A DNA stretch of 64,000 nt. Origin: Gangjinia marincola. Lineage in GTDB: Bacteria > Bacteroidota > Bacteroidia > Flavobacteriales > Flavobacteriaceae. Location: assembly GCF_039523415.1 (NCBI RefSeq), contig NZ_BAAAFG010000001.1, forward strand, positions 124,001 through 188,000, given 5' to 3'. Below the pieces are notes generated by a model. That model did no database searches. It had not been told where the DNA came from and saw only the letters and a program-made list of their open reading frames with translations. This document shows, in pieces, positions 1 through 9,800 of the stretch; the first letter of the stretch is position 1, and each line of letters starts with the position of its first letter. Both the position numbers and the translations under genes were made by a program.

Positions 1-827
1 GAATATATCATGGAGGCGTAGATTTTCTCGATGATTTCTTCTGAAGCTTCTTTAGATAATTGAAAGAGATTTGATCCCTCCAGAACAAATTTTCCTTTGA
101 ACGCCAACATTCTAAGCTGAATATCATGCTCTTTTAGGATCTCAAGAAGATCCTCCAGGAATAGTTGCTGGAAATATCCGGATTTCTTCGAAGGATACGT
201 TTTCCATTGGTCAAATTGTGGAAGAGTATCTTTTGTGAAATCATGTTTTCGTTCATTTTCAATTAGACTATTTAGTCGAGAACAGCCGGTATGAAATACT
301 TTCTCCAAAATATTTCCTACTTGAATGGTTTGGGATATAGTATGTATGAAATAAATAAATGCGAAAAGACATACGATCATAAAGAAAATAGCTAACAAAA
401 CGGAAAATCCTGGAAGATCTGTTTTTGAATTTATATCTTTAATAGAAACCATTATAAAAAGACAATAAATAATTGTTGCTAAATAGACCCCTAATACAAT
501 TTGATGTTTCCTATCTGATACCAGTCCGGGGAGTAGACGTGGAGAAAAATTACTTGACGCCTGATTAAGTAATATCATAACCATAGAGAAACTAAAAACC
601 ATTATAGAAATAAGACTGCCAATGAGCGTACTCAATACAGTAAGGGAAGTATCCTTATTATCAATAATTATTTGCGGGATACGCTCCATAACGTACGAAG
701 ACAAGCCCCTAGTCTCAGCATACGAGATCCCAACAGCAATCACTAATCCCAAAATCGCAATAAATGAAGGATAGAACCAAATATTATTGAAAAGCGCGAT
801 GTACGTTTTTTTAAAGATTTTTTTCAT
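1..827 (-). CDS. DUF2254 family membrane protein, C-terminus cut by window edge
   Basis: Reading the minus strand from an ATG at 827 gives an open frame that runs off the left edge, with about 275 codons visible. The N-terminal half holds hydrophobic stretches at about residues 15-35, 70-95, 115-135 and 150-175. Between the second and third lies the DUF2254 hallmark: an FSFSMVMILLNQASS-type helix followed by SPRLL and a DRKHQ segment. The soluble part after residue 190 is incomplete. DUF2254 proteins are predicted inner-membrane proteins of unknown function. It is divergent from the mscS-type gene at 1017. The family call is from motif recognition; the function is not known. Confidence 0.8.
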   Translation of the reverse strand, partial: MKKIFKKTYIALFNNIWFYPSFIAILGLVIAVGISYAETRGLSSYVMERIPQIIIDNKDTSLTVLSTLIGSLISIMVFSFSMVMILLNQASSNFSPRLLPGLVSDRKHQIVLGVYLATIIYCLFIMVSIKDINSKTDLPGFSVLLAIFFMIVCLFAFIYFIHTISQTIQVGNILEKVFHTGCSRLNSLIENERKHDFTKDTLPQFDQWKTYPSKKSGYFQQLFLEDLLEILKEHDIQLRMLAFKGKFVLEGSNLFQLSKEASEEIIEKIYASMIY

Positions 828-953
828 TCCTGTAATGTTAAATATTTCCAAGATGATTTACTCAGTTGATCACTATAACTTAACAAAAATTAACTGCTTT
901 AACATCTTGATAAGTTAATAATTCCCAACCACAGTTAAACCCTGTTAAAACGA

Positions 954-983
954 TTGACAAAAGTTAAATTTAGAATAGATTGG
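954..983 (+). promoter_or_regulatory. putative promoter of the mscS-type gene
   Basis: TTG at 954-956, a 19-base spacer and TAGATTGG at 976-983 fit the Bacteroidota pattern TTG-N19-TAnnTTTG with one mismatch. It lies about 35 bases before the MscS start. This is motif evidence only. Confidence 0.4.
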
Positions 984-1016
984 TACTTTAATAAAATAAA
1001 CTAAAATATTATCTAT

Positions 1017-1949
1017 ATGATTATGTTACAGAACCTTGATGTTCCAAGCGTAACAAAAAAGGCCACTGATAGAATAGATTCATGGATAGATGCTATTGTC
1101 ACAAATTTACCAAACTTTGCTATCGGACTAATTTTCCTGATTGTATCTTATTTTCTTTCAAAATGGATATATCGAGGGGTCTTAAAATTGGCAAAAAAGA
1201 AAGTTGATCAAGTATCCATTGCTCGACTTATTGCAAGAACAGCGTCTACCATAATTGTTATCGCAGGAATTATTCTAGCGCTTAGTGTCATGAATCTTAG
1301 TGGTACGATTAAGTCTTTACTGGCAGGTGCAGGAATTTCTGGTTTAGTGATTGGTTTAGCGATGCAAGGTGCCTTGGCCAATACAATCTCTGGTATTGCA
1401 TTATCTTTTAGGAAAAGAATACGCATAGGTGACTGGGTGGAAACGACAGGCTTTGCCGGAGAAGTTCTTGAGATAAATCTAAGTAATTTTGTTCTCAAAG
1501 AGGTGGACAACAATATTGTAATTATTCCCAACAAAACGATCATTGACAATCCATTAAAGAATTATGCATTAACGACAAAAATGCGTGTACTCTTGGATTG
1601 CGGAGTAGGGTACGAGTCTGATTTAGAACAGGTGGAAAAGCTTTCAAGACAAACTATAGTGGACACGTTTGACCACATTGATTCTCCAGATGACGTCGAA
1701 TTTTATTTTACTGAATTTGGTGGAAGTTCCATCAACTTTACCATACGCTACTGGATAGATTCTGAGAATGCCTTAGAGAAATTTAGAGCAAAAAGCAAGG
1801 GAATCATAGAACTGAAAAAAACGTTTGATAGAGAAAATATCAATATACCGTTCCCTATAAGAACGTTACAATTTGATAATAAGTTATCATTAAATGGAAC
1901 AATGAAGCAAACGGAAGAAACCGAAAACAAACAAAAACAATCAAATTAA
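1017..1949 (+). CDS. small-conductance mechanosensitive channel, MscS family
   Basis: 310 aa. Three hydrophobic helices lie at about residues 32-54, 70-92 and 97-125. The third is the glycine/alanine-rich pore helix, with the signature GLVIGLAMQGALANTISG followed by RIRIGDWVE, the start of the MscS beta domain. The C-terminal cytoplasmic cage ends near residue 290 and is followed by a polar Q/K/N-rich tail. MscS channels open under membrane tension and release solutes during hypo-osmotic shock. The gene opens a run of small membrane/stress genes on the same strand. An in-frame ATG two codons downstream is an equally good start. Confidence 0.93.
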   Translation: MIMLQNLDVPSVTKKATDRIDSWIDAIVTNLPNFAIGLIFLIVSYFLSKWIYRGVLKLAKKKVDQVSIARLIARTASTIIVIAGIILALSVMNLSGTIKSLLAGAGISGLVIGLAMQGALANTISGIALSFRKRIRIGDWVETTGFAGEVLEINLSNFVLKEVDNNIVIIPNKTIIDNPLKNYALTTKMRVLLDCGVGYESDLEQVEKLSRQTIVDTFDHIDSPDDVEFYFTEFGGSSINFTIRYWIDSENALEKFRAKSKGIIELKKTFDRENINIPFPIRTLQFDNKLSLNGTMKQTEETENKQKQSN

Positions 1950-1978
1950 ACTATTATCAACCTTAAAATTTAAACATC

Positions 1979-2131
1979 ATGTTAAAATGGACCATTATTT
2001 TCGTAGTTATCGCTATTATAGCAGGTATACTAGGTTTTGGAGCAATTTCTGGAACAGCTGCACTAATAGCTAAAATTCTATTTTTTGTATTTCTAGTATT
2101 ATTTATAATTTCTCTTTTTAGGAGAGCGTAA
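1979..2131 (+). CDS. DUF1328 family small membrane protein
   Basis: 50 aa (ATG at 1979, TAA at 2129-2131). It starts [16 protein letters not shown] and is almost entirely hydrophobic with two predicted helices and a short RRA tail, as in the YtjA-like DUF1328 family, whose members are usually 50-60 aa. The family is often found near stress or general-response genes; its molecular function is unknown. It lies 29 bases after the MscS gene and 18 bases before the next small gene, so co-transcription is likely. Confidence 0.8.
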   Translation: MLKWTIIFVVIAIIAGILGFGAISGTAALIAKILFFVFLVLFIISLFRRA

Positions 2132-2149
2132 CCATTTAAAATCAAAGTC

Positions 2150-2308
2150 ATGAAAAAATTTGCAACCATATTATTATTTGTACTAACACTAAGCGGAACA
2201 ATATTATCAACATCATGTAGAGAACAAACTGCGGGTGAGAATGTTGAAGAAGCCGCAGAAGATATAGGAGATGGTGTTGAGGATGCCGCAGATGAAATTG
2301 AAGATTAA
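2150..2308 (+). CDS. very small acidic lipoprotein-like protein
   Basis: 52 aa. An MKK start and a hydrophobic stretch lead to STSC at residues 20-23, which is a plausible if imperfect lipobox (Leu at -4 rather than -3). The mature part is about 30 residues rich in Glu, Asp and Ala, with a repeated EEAAEDI / EDAADEI pattern typical of a short amphipathic helix. Such entericidin-like mini-lipoproteins are common beside YtxH genes in flavobacteria. Function unknown. Coding support is the signal sequence, the clean frame and operon-like spacing. Confidence 0.6.
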   Translation: MKKFATILLFVLTLSGTILSTSCREQTAGENVEEAAEDIGDGVEDAADEIED

Positions 2309-2341
2309 TATATAGATTACTAACACGTAAATAAAAAAAAC

Positions 2342-2767
2342 ATGTCAAAAGCAGGAAATTCAGTCATAGGAGCAATCGCAGGAGTAGCATTAGGATTAAC
2401 TCTTGGCGTATTATATGCTCCAGATAAAGGTGATAAAACGAGGAAGAAGATAAAGAAAAAAGCAGAAGAGGCAAGAGACGAACTTGCTCATAAAGCGCAG
2501 GACTTAACGAATGAGATTAGTTCAAGAGCACAGAATGTTTCACAAGAAGTTTCGCAGAAATATTCTTCAAAAAAACAAGATTTTAAATCGAATTTGGATG
2601 ATGTCGTACAAAATGTAAGTGAAAAAGCAGATGATGTCATATTGACCTTAGAAAAAAAATTAGAAGAATTGAGGCTAAAGAATAAAAAGTTTCATACTAA
2701 AACCAAAGATGTCGTTGTGACTAAAACAGCAGGTGATAATATTGCTGCAAAGACTCAAAAAGTATAG
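2342..2767 (+). CDS. YtxH domain-containing protein
   Basis: 141 aa. One N-terminal glycine/alanine-rich membrane helix (about residues 5-25) ends in the YtxH signature LYAPDKGDKTRKKI, followed by a long charged helical region (residues 30-120) that looks like an apolipoprotein- or LEA-type amphipathic coiled coil. YtxH proteins are small stress-associated membrane proteins without a proven biochemical role. It is separated by one base from the holin-fold gene at 2769. The lysine-rich C-terminus is typical of the family. Confidence 0.85.
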   Translation: MSKAGNSVIGAIAGVALGLTLGVLYAPDKGDKTRKKIKKKAEEARDELAHKAQDLTNEISSRAQNVSQEVSQKYSSKKQDFKSNLDDVVQNVSEKADDVILTLEKKLEELRLKNKKFHTKTKDVVVTKTAGDNIAAKTQKV

Positions 2768-2768
2768 A

Positions 2769-3119
2769 ATGTTTGAAAATCTAGAAGAAAGAGCGACCAA
2801 TATTAAGGATAGTTCCAAAATTTATCTTGAGAAACAAATTGATTATACGAAGCTCAAAATCTTTTATCACGTTACCAGTAGTGCTATTGTCTTAATTAAA
2901 TCTTTATCGATAGGTATATGTATATTTGTAGCGATTTTATTTTTGTCTATAGCGCTTAGTCTCGGATTAAATCAATGGCTAGATCACAAATTTTTGGGTT
3001 ATATCATTACTGGAATTGTTTATGTCATAATCGCCATTATTAGCTATGCATTTCGTCATACTGTAGAGCGAAAAGTGGTAGAAAAATTTTCAAAATCATT
3101 TTTTAAAGATGGACATTAA
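2769..3119 (+). CDS. phage-holin-fold membrane protein (DUF1469-like)
   Basis: 116 aa from the ATG at 2769, which begins right after the YtxH stop; an upstream start at 2733 would lie inside ytxH. It has an amphipathic N-terminus (residues 1-35), two hydrophobic helices (about 40-65 and 75-100) and a short charged tail. The arrangement matches the putative Actinobacterial-holin-X / DUF1469 family that regularly follows YtxH genes in Bacteroidota. Despite the name there is no phage context. The likely role is in membrane or envelope stress, by association only. Confidence 0.7.
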   Translation: MFENLEERATNIKDSSKIYLEKQIDYTKLKIFYHVTSSAIVLIKSLSIGICIFVAILFLSIALSLGLNQWLDHKFLGYIITGIVYVIIAIISYAFRHTVERKVVEKFSKSFFKDGH

Positions 3120-3318
3120 TCATTACACTACACTTTTAGAAGTCAAGAGAGACTTAAGAAAGCTTAAACTCGAAAAAGAGATTGCTTTTGAAGAAATTAA
3201 GTTTCATTATAATAATACTTCTGGCAGTTCAGCTTTGGGAAGTGCAACAATGAATTTGTTAAGTGGACTTACTAAGAAACTTGCTGTTCACTATATCTAC
3301 AGAAAATTATTTAAATAA
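3109..3318 (+). CDS. conserved small protein following the YtxH/holin-fold pair
   Basis: 69 aa, overlapping the previous gene by 11 bases, which points to translational coupling. The N-terminal half is a charged helix (residues 8-35, with KRDLRKLKLEKE); the C-terminal half is a weak amphipathic/hydrophobic stretch (residues 45-65). Not assigned to a named function. Similar short proteins occupy this position in other flavobacterial YtxH operons, so it is probably a third component of the same cluster. Confidence 0.65.
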   Translation: MDINHYTTLLEVKRDLRKLKLEKEIAFEEIKFHYNNTSGSSALGSATMNLLSGLTKKLAVHYIYRKLFK

Positions 3319-3328
3319 TGTGAATTTA

Positions 3329-3787
3329 ATGAAAAAGAAGTTCTTGCTTTTAATGTTAGCAACATTTGTGTATCAACAAACGCTCAGACCGACATTATAA
3401 ATATAGAACAAGGGTTACTAAACAGTTATTTACATATACCGATGGGGAGAAAGTAAGATCCATACACTTAGTTTATTAAAATCCAAAGAGAAAGGTCAAA
3501 TTAGCTCAAGAGGATATCAATAAAATTTATCAAAAAATGGTCTTGACGACCCTGCGATTACTAAAGTTATCCTCGTTGATAATAAAAATGACAATGAAAC
3601 TGATTATTTTATCGTTCTTCGTTATAAAAAATTTCCACTAGATAGCTTTGAATTAAAACAAGACAAGTATATTTTTATGGTTGTTGTTGAAAATCATAAT
3701 AAGGTACAACTCGTGGATGAGGGAAGGTATGATGCAGATACCTCCAATGTTGATTATTTTCATGAAGAAGGATTCACAATGATGTAG
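3329..3787 (+). pseudogene. frameshifted remnant of a short secreted protein
   Basis: An ATG at 3329 opens a signal peptide (MKKKFLLLMLATFVYQ) whose natural continuation, AQTDIINIEQGLLNSYL, is in another frame. A third frame continues TYTDGEKVRSIHLVY, then a TAA, then NPKRKVKLAQEDINKIYQKM. A further shift at the A-run near 3530 gives LDDPAITKVILVDNKNDNE and a clean tail to TAG at 3785-3787. At least three frameshifts and one stop are needed to join the pieces into a protein of about 150 aa, so it cannot be functional unless the sequence is wrong. The original family is not recognised. Confidence 0.7.
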
Positions 3788-3808
3788 CTTAATCTAAAGA
3801 TAACGTTA

Positions 3809-3833
3809 AGCCTGTGGTCACACAGGCTTTTTT
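3809..3833 (+). terminator. rho-independent terminator
   Basis: A perfect 8-bp stem, AGCCTGTG (3809-3816) with CACAGGCT (3821-3828) and a GTCA loop, is followed by six T residues. It ends transcription from the pseudogene/YtxH side. It also excludes an upstream start for the next gene, since position 3814 lies inside the stem. Confidence 0.88.
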
Positions 3834-3849
3834 GATTAATTTTAATTAT

Positions 3850-4911
3850 ATGGTTTACGCTATACTTTTTTTTGCATTGGTATCTTACTTACCTGCGTTA
3901 CCAAATCAACACTGGATAATACGCTGGTGGGATTTTGTTCGTGTTCAAACATTTATTATACAGACTATACTTCTAATAGCAGGATTATTTATTCTGGATT
4001 TGGGAGTTTTGATAAATCAACTTTCTCTTGGCTTTCTATTCGTATCAATGATTTATCAGGCGTGGTTTATTTTCCCTTATACTGTACTATCTTCAAGAAA
4101 AGATAAATTAGAAAAAGTTCACGATGGTTTTACTTTACTCACAGCAAATGTCTTTCAAGATAACAACCGCAAAGAAGATTTTTTAGCCTTAGTACACAAA
4201 TATAATCCAGATGTTTTCGTGACGATGGAATCTGATCAGACCTGGGAAAATGCGTTGACCTATTTTAATTCATCCTATCCTCACCAAATAAATCATGCGT
4301 TAGAAAATTACTATGGTATACACCTATATTCTAAGCATGAATTAGATAATCACGATGTTTATTATATCGTTAAAGAAGGAATACCCTCTATAGATACTAA
4401 AGTAAATTTACCTTCAGGTCATAAATTACGCCTCGTATGCTTACATCCCGAACCACCCAGTCCATCTGAACATGAAAACTCTAAACCGCGTGATGCAGAA
4501 TTAATGATAAAGGGCAAGGAGTTAAGAGATACAAATGACACTATCGTAGTTTGTGGTGATATGAATGATGTGGTGTGGTCAAAAACAACGCGATTATTTA
4601 AAAAGCTCACCAATTTAATTGATCCCAGGGAGGGTAGAGGGTTTTATCCTACGTTTCATGCTAAATATTGGTTTTTGCGTTTTCCGTTAGATCATTTATT
4701 TCACTCTAAGGATTGCTCTACACATAAAATAAAAAGTTTGCCTTATTACGGGTCAGATCACTTCGCAATGTTTTATCAAATTGGAATCAATACAGAAATG
4801 TATGTCGACAATTCAAAAGAACTGCAAGAGGATGAAAAAGATACGGTTGAAGATTTCATTGAAGCCGCGAAAGAGGAACAGCCAATAGCTAATATAACAA
4901 TTCCTTCTTAA
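3850..4911 (+). CDS. membrane-anchored endonuclease/exonuclease/phosphatase (EEP) family protein
   Basis: 353 aa from the ATG at 3850. Two hydrophobic stretches lie at about residues 3-20 and 35-80, then a soluble EEP domain from about residue 95. EEP landmarks are visible: TANVFQDN at its start, DVFVTMESD (metal-binding Glu), VCGDMND (catalytic Asp/Asn pair), PLDHLFHS and the terminal GSDHFAM (catalytic Asp-His). Members hydrolyse phosphodiester or phosphomonoester bonds with Mg2+; the substrate here is unknown. An acidic tail follows the domain. The gene converges on rsmE with a two-base gap. The upstream start at 3814 is rejected because it lies in a terminator. Confidence 0.85.
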   Translation: MVYAILFFALVSYLPALPNQHWIIRWWDFVRVQTFIIQTILLIAGLFILDLGVLINQLSLGFLFVSMIYQAWFIFPYTVLSSRKDKLEKVHDGFTLLTANVFQDNNRKEDFLALVHKYNPDVFVTMESDQTWENALTYFNSSYPHQINHALENYYGIHLYSKHELDNHDVYYIVKEGIPSIDTKVNLPSGHKLRLVCLHPEPPSPSEHENSKPRDAELMIKGKELRDTNDTIVVCGDMNDVVWSKTTRLFKKLTNLIDPREGRGFYPTFHAKYWFLRFPLDHLFHSKDCSTHKIKSLPYYGSDHFAMFYQIGINTEMYVDNSKELQEDEKDTVEDFIEAAKEEQPIANITIPS

Positions 4912-4913
4912 AT

Positions 4914-5621
4914 TCAAGCTAAAAGGCTTACCGTGTGGCAAGCTACAATAGCAGCAGTCTCTGTTCTTAATCTGCTACCAGATAAAGAAATTTCATGAAA
5001 ACCGTGATGTTTAGCTAGTTCAATTTCTGAAATAGAGAAATCACCTTCGGGGCCAATCAGTAATATAAAATCAGTCTTTCCGGCAGCAATTTCCTTCAGC
5101 GGTGTTTTAGTGAATTCTTCGCAATGTGCAATTCCCTTAAATCCAATTGATGTATCTGCTTGTGGGATAAAATCTTTAAAACTAACAGCGTCATTTATTT
5201 TAGGTAGAGATAGTCGTAAAGATTGTTTCATTGCGCTTTGAATGATCCGTTCAAATCGAGTTTTTTTAATATGCTTTCGTTCACTGCGTTCACAAATGAT
5301 AGGAGTAATTTCATCAATGCCAATTTCAACCGCTTTTTCTAAAAACCACTCGAACCTGTCATTACTCTTTGTTGGAGCAACAGCGAGATGAAGTTTAACA
5401 GTACGCTGTGGTTCTGATTGAGTCGAAATAATTTTTCCCTCCACACGATTTAAAGTTGAAAATGTTATCTCAACTTGAAATAATTTTCCTTTTCCATTGG
5501 TAACGTAAACATGATCACCACTGTTTTTTCTAAGTACTTTAGCAATGTGTTTACTCTCTTCCCTATCAAATTTGACAATTTGATCTTGCGCGGTCGTATC
5601 GGGCTGGTAAAATAGCTGCAT
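4914..5621 (-). CDS. rsmE: 16S rRNA (uracil-1498-N3)-methyltransferase RsmE
   Basis: 235 aa, normal length for RsmE. An N-terminal PUA-like part (about residues 10-70, with SKHIAKVLRK) is followed by a SPOUT-class methyltransferase domain. The SAM-binding trefoil knot is visible as LLIGPEGDFSISEIE and LSGSRLRTETAAI. The enzyme methylates N3 of U1498 in the 30S decoding region using S-adenosylmethionine. It lies one base downstream of tsaD on the same strand, so the two RNA-modification genes are likely co-transcribed. Confidence 0.95.
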   Translation of the reverse strand: MQLFYQPDTTAQDQIVKFDREESKHIAKVLRKNSGDHVYVTNGKGKLFQVEITFSTLNRVEGKIISTQSEPQRTVKLHLAVAPTKSNDRFEWFLEKAVEIGIDEITPIICERSERKHIKKTRFERIIQSAMKQSLRLSLPKINDAVSFKDFIPQADTSIGFKGIAHCEEFTKTPLKEIAAGKTDFILLIGPEGDFSISEIELAKHHGFHEISLSGSRLRTETAAIVACHTVSLLA

Positions 5622-5622
5622 G

Positions 5623-6645
5623 TTAGAACGTATATCTCGACTTAGAGCTCACATCTATACTAGTAATATCATTCTCTAAAAACTTATAGTAACCTGTTAT
5701 TCCGATCATTGCAGCATTATCTGTTGTATATTCAAACTTTGGTATAAATGTTTTCCAACCGTAATTAGCTTCGGCCTGTCGTAGTGCGCCTCTGATTCCG
5801 CTATTGGCAGAAACCCCTCCGCCAATTGCCACGCGCGATACTCCGGTTTCTTTTACAGCTTTCTTTAGCTTATTCATGACAATTGTAATCACCGTTTTTT
5901 GAAAGGAAGCGCAAATATCCTCAAGATTTTTTTCGACAAAACCAGCTTCAGTTTTTTCTTGTTTTTGTATAAAATACCGCACCGCAGTTTTTAATCCGCT
6001 AAAACTAAAATCCAATCCGCTTACATTTGGAACAGGAAATGCAAAACGATCCGGATCGCCTTTTTGAGCAAGTTTATCCAAATGCGGTCCGGCGGGATAA
6101 GGTAATCCCATCATTTTTCCACATTTATCATACGCTTCACCAATAGCATCATCCAAGGTCTCGCCTATCACATCCATATCAAAATAATCGTTGATAAGAA
6201 TAATCTGTGTATGCCCTCCACTAATAGTCATAGCAATAAAAGGAAAGGTGGGCTTTTCAAAATTTTCTTCAGCAATAAAATGAGCCAAAATATGGCCTTG
6301 CATGTGGTTAACTTCGATTAGCGGAATGGAAAGACCAAGCGACAGGGATTTTGCAAATGATGTCCCCACTAAAAGTGAACCCATTAACCCGGGACCTCGG
6401 GTGAAAGCGATGGCATCTAACTGTTCCTTTGAAATTTGAGCCTTTGACAAGGCCTCATGAATGACAGGAACAATATTTTGTTGGTGAGCTCTTGATGCTA
6501 GTTCTGGTACAACTCCACCATAGTTCTCGTGAATTTTTTGGGTGGCGATCACATTGCTCAAAACAAAATCGTTTTTTAAAACGGCTGCGGCGGTATCATC
6601 GCATGAAGATTCGATTGCCAGGATGTATATAGGTTTATCTTGCAT
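5623..6645 (-). CDS. tsaD: tRNA N6-adenosine threonylcarbamoyltransferase TsaD
   Basis: 340 aa, full length. The ASKHA-fold protein shows the iron/zinc ligand motif NHMQGH (H114, H118), the preceding TRGPGLMGSLLVG loop, ISGGHTQ, the FSFSGLKTAV segment, and GGGVSANSG plus YTTDNAAMIG near the C-terminus (third metal ligand Asp). With TsaB/E/C it transfers threonylcarbamoyl to A37 of ANN-decoding tRNAs. It is divergent from tamB and followed by rsmE. Confidence 0.97.
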   Translation of the reverse strand: MQDKPIYILAIESSCDDTAAAVLKNDFVLSNVIATQKIHENYGGVVPELASRAHQQNIVPVIHEALSKAQISKEQLDAIAFTRGPGLMGSLLVGTSFAKSLSLGLSIPLIEVNHMQGHILAHFIAEENFEKPTFPFIAMTISGGHTQIILINDYFDMDVIGETLDDAIGEAYDKCGKMMGLPYPAGPHLDKLAQKGDPDRFAFPVPNVSGLDFSFSGLKTAVRYFIQKQEKTEAGFVEKNLEDICASFQKTVITIVMNKLKKAVKETGVSRVAIGGGVSANSGIRGALRQAEANYGWKTFIPKFEYTTDNAAMIGITGYYKFLENDITSIDVSSKSRYTF

Positions 6646-6734
6646 TAGGATGAATTAGGCATAACAATTGTATTCTAATTAAGCTAAAAAAAGAGAAAAA
6701 TGTTAGTTAACAAGTACCAGCATAACCTCTTTTA

Positions 6735-6742
6735 CAAAGGTA
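6735..6742 (-). promoter_or_regulatory. -7 box upstream of tsaD-rsmE
   Basis: On the minus strand this reads TACCTTTG, a perfect TAnnTTTG box. It would give a leader of about 80 bases before tsaD. No TTG is present at the -33 position. Confidence 0.45.
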
Positions 6743-6835
6743 AGATTATTCTAAATATTAATTAATTTTACCCTATCTCAAATAAACCGATCACTAACAT
6801 TTAAGCCTAACGCCATTAGACGATTTTGGAAAATA

Positions 6836-9800
6836 TTGAAACGAATCTTAATAGCTTTGCTATTACTGTTCCTTCTTATTTTCATTATATTTTCTATCCC
6901 AGCTGTTCAAACAGGTGTCGCGCGTAAATTAACTAAGGATTTAAAAACGCGAACAGGTGTTGATATTACAGTGGATCGTGTAGGCATTAGCTACCTTGGA
7001 GAAGCAGAATTAAAAGGAATTTTGATAAAAGATCATCACGGGGATACGCTCATTTATGCCAAAGAACTTAATACATCATTACTCAGCCTAAAAGGTGCTT
7101 ACAATAATAAACCTGCTCTTGGTGATGTCTATGCAGACGGACTATTGTTTAACATGAAGCGGTATAAAGACGAAGAAACCGATAATTTTTCCATTTTTAT
7201 AGATAAACTTTCTTCAAAAGAATCTACCAGCACTAAACCATTCAAGCTCACCTCTAAGAACATTATATTTACCAATAGTCATTATGAATACATAGATGAG
7301 AACCTTGAGACTCCGCAAGTCGTTCTTATTGATGATTTAGCGATTAATGCGTCAGATCTTTTGGTGTTAGGAAAAGAAGTAAGTGTAGATGTCGAAAGAC
7401 TTGCCGGTAAAGAGGGTCGTGGAATTACTATAAATAGTTTAGCTACAGAGTTTTACTATTCTCCCCAGCGCATGAGCCTAAAAAATCTTAGTTTGGAGAC
7501 ACCACACTCTAACCTTAAGGGTGAAATTAATTTTTTGTATGAGCTTGAAGATTTTCAGGATTTTCTTAATAAGGTTAGGGTAGAGGCAAATTTTGAAGAT
7601 TCCTCCCTGTCAACTACTGATCTTAAAGGCTTTTATAAAGAATTTGGGACAGGAGAATCCATCAACTTTACTACGAAACTTACAGGGACACTAAACGATT
7701 TTGATTTAATGAATGTTCGCTTACGCGGAATGAATCGCAGTGTGATCTATGGCGATATTAGGATTGAAGAATCATTTGCCAAGGATAAAAATAATTTCAA
7801 ACTCACCGGAAACCTCTCCAATCTTACTACAAATTATTACGACCTGGTGAATTTATTACCAAATATTTTGCGAGAGAGTCTGCCTAAGAATTTGATTTCT
7901 TTTGGAAACGTTAAATTTACAGGGCAAACCAGTGTAACCCAAAAGCGATTAACTGTAGATGGAGCTTTAAATAGTCAGCTAGGAGATCTATTGGCAGATA
8001 TTGAAATTAATGAGATCAATAATATTCAGGATGCAACGTATACGGGTAAACTTGCCGCCACAGAGTTTAACCTTGGTCAGTTTTTGGATCGAAATTCGTT
8101 GGGTATCACTACATTTAATTTAAATGTGGATGGAAGTGGTCTATTAGCCGAAACACTCAATACAAATATAAAAGGCGAGATACAATCACTTGAGTATAAT
8201 GATTATACGTATCAAGGTATAACTGCTTCAGGAAGGTTAACATACCCTATTTTTAATGGATATCTAAATAGTAAAGATGTCAATGCAAACTTAGATTTTG
8301 AAGGTTTTGTGGATGTTTCCGAAGAAAAAAGTGATTTCGATTTTACAGCACGTATTAAAAGATTAAACTTGGTCGCGCTAAATCTCAATCTTCGTGATAG
8401 CATTTCAATTTTTAGCGGAGATTTAATCATGGACATCACCGGCAGCAATATTGACAATGCCGAAGGCGCTGTCGTAATTCAAAATGCTGTCTATGAGAAT
8501 GAACAGGATCAATACGAATTTGCAGATCTTTCTATTATTTCTTCCTATCAAGGGAATGTACACACGCTGGAAATAAGTTCTCCAGATGTAATTGATGGAA
8601 AGCTTACGGGAGTGTATCAAATTAGAGAACTCCCGGCACTTTTTGAAAATGCAGTTGGTAGTTTATACACTAATTATCGACCAAACACTACTACAGAAAA
8701 TCAATACCTGCAATTTGACTTTGATATTTACAGCAAAATTGTAGAAGCATTTCTACCTAATGTAGAAATAGCCGCCAATACATTTATTCGCGGTAGTGTT
8801 GAATCTGATGTTTCAGAATTTAACCTGAGTTTCAAATCTCCCTCCCTCACTATTGAGGACAATACGTTTGATGGGGTAAATGTGCAGGTTGATAATACAA
8901 ATCCGCTCTTTAATACTTTTATTGATGTAAAAAAGTTAGAAAATTCTATTTACAACATTTCTAATTTTAACCTTATTAATGTAACACTAAGAGATACCTT
9001 ATTTGTGCAGGCAGAATTTAATGGAGGCAAGGAAGATCGAGATGATTATGACATAACATTTTATCATACCATTGATTCTACCAGCAGATCCGTCATAGGA
9101 TTGAGAAAATCTACCGTGAATTTTAAGAATAATACCTGGTACATCAATGAGGAAAAAAACCCTGAACAAAACAAAATCCTATTCGATCGCAAACTCACTA
9201 AACTAAAAATTGATTCTATACTAATCAGCCATGAGAACGAGAAAATCTTTCTCAATGGTTCTATGAAAGATGCTAATAACAAAGATTTTGAATTAACCTT
9301 TGATCAAGTTGATTTAAAGAAAATAACACCTAGTATCGATAGCCTGGCGCTGGATGGTTTAGTGAACGGTCGATTGAACATCATACAGCAGGAAGGAGTA
9401 TACACTCCCACTGCAAATCTTACCATTGAAGATGTAAAAATAAATGATTTTCAATACGGTAAACTCGCCTTAGATATAGCCGGAAATAGTGATCTCACCA
9501 AATTTGACGTAGATGCTATTCTAAGAGAGGAAAAAATAAACGCCTTGAGTGCAAATGGGGAAATAATGATTGAGGGAGATGATGCTATTTTTGATTTGGA
9601 CGCTTCACTCAATAAATTAGACCTTTCAGCCTTTAGTGCATTAGGGGGCGATGTGTTGACTGATATTAGAGGACTGGTATCAGGCAGAGCTAAGATCACT
9701 GGTAATGCTAAAAGTCCCAGCATGACAGGGCAGTTGCTCATTAATAATGGCGGATTGAAAATACCTTATCTCAATGTAGATCTTGATTTTGAACAACGGG

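Noticed and set aside
2769..3119. Holin-fold gene as a sign of a prophage
   Set aside because: No other phage genes nearby; this family follows YtxH genes in ordinary chromosomes.
3814..3849. Upstream start for the EEP gene
   Set aside because: Lies inside the terminator stem; the ATG at 3850 gives a normal N-terminal membrane segment.
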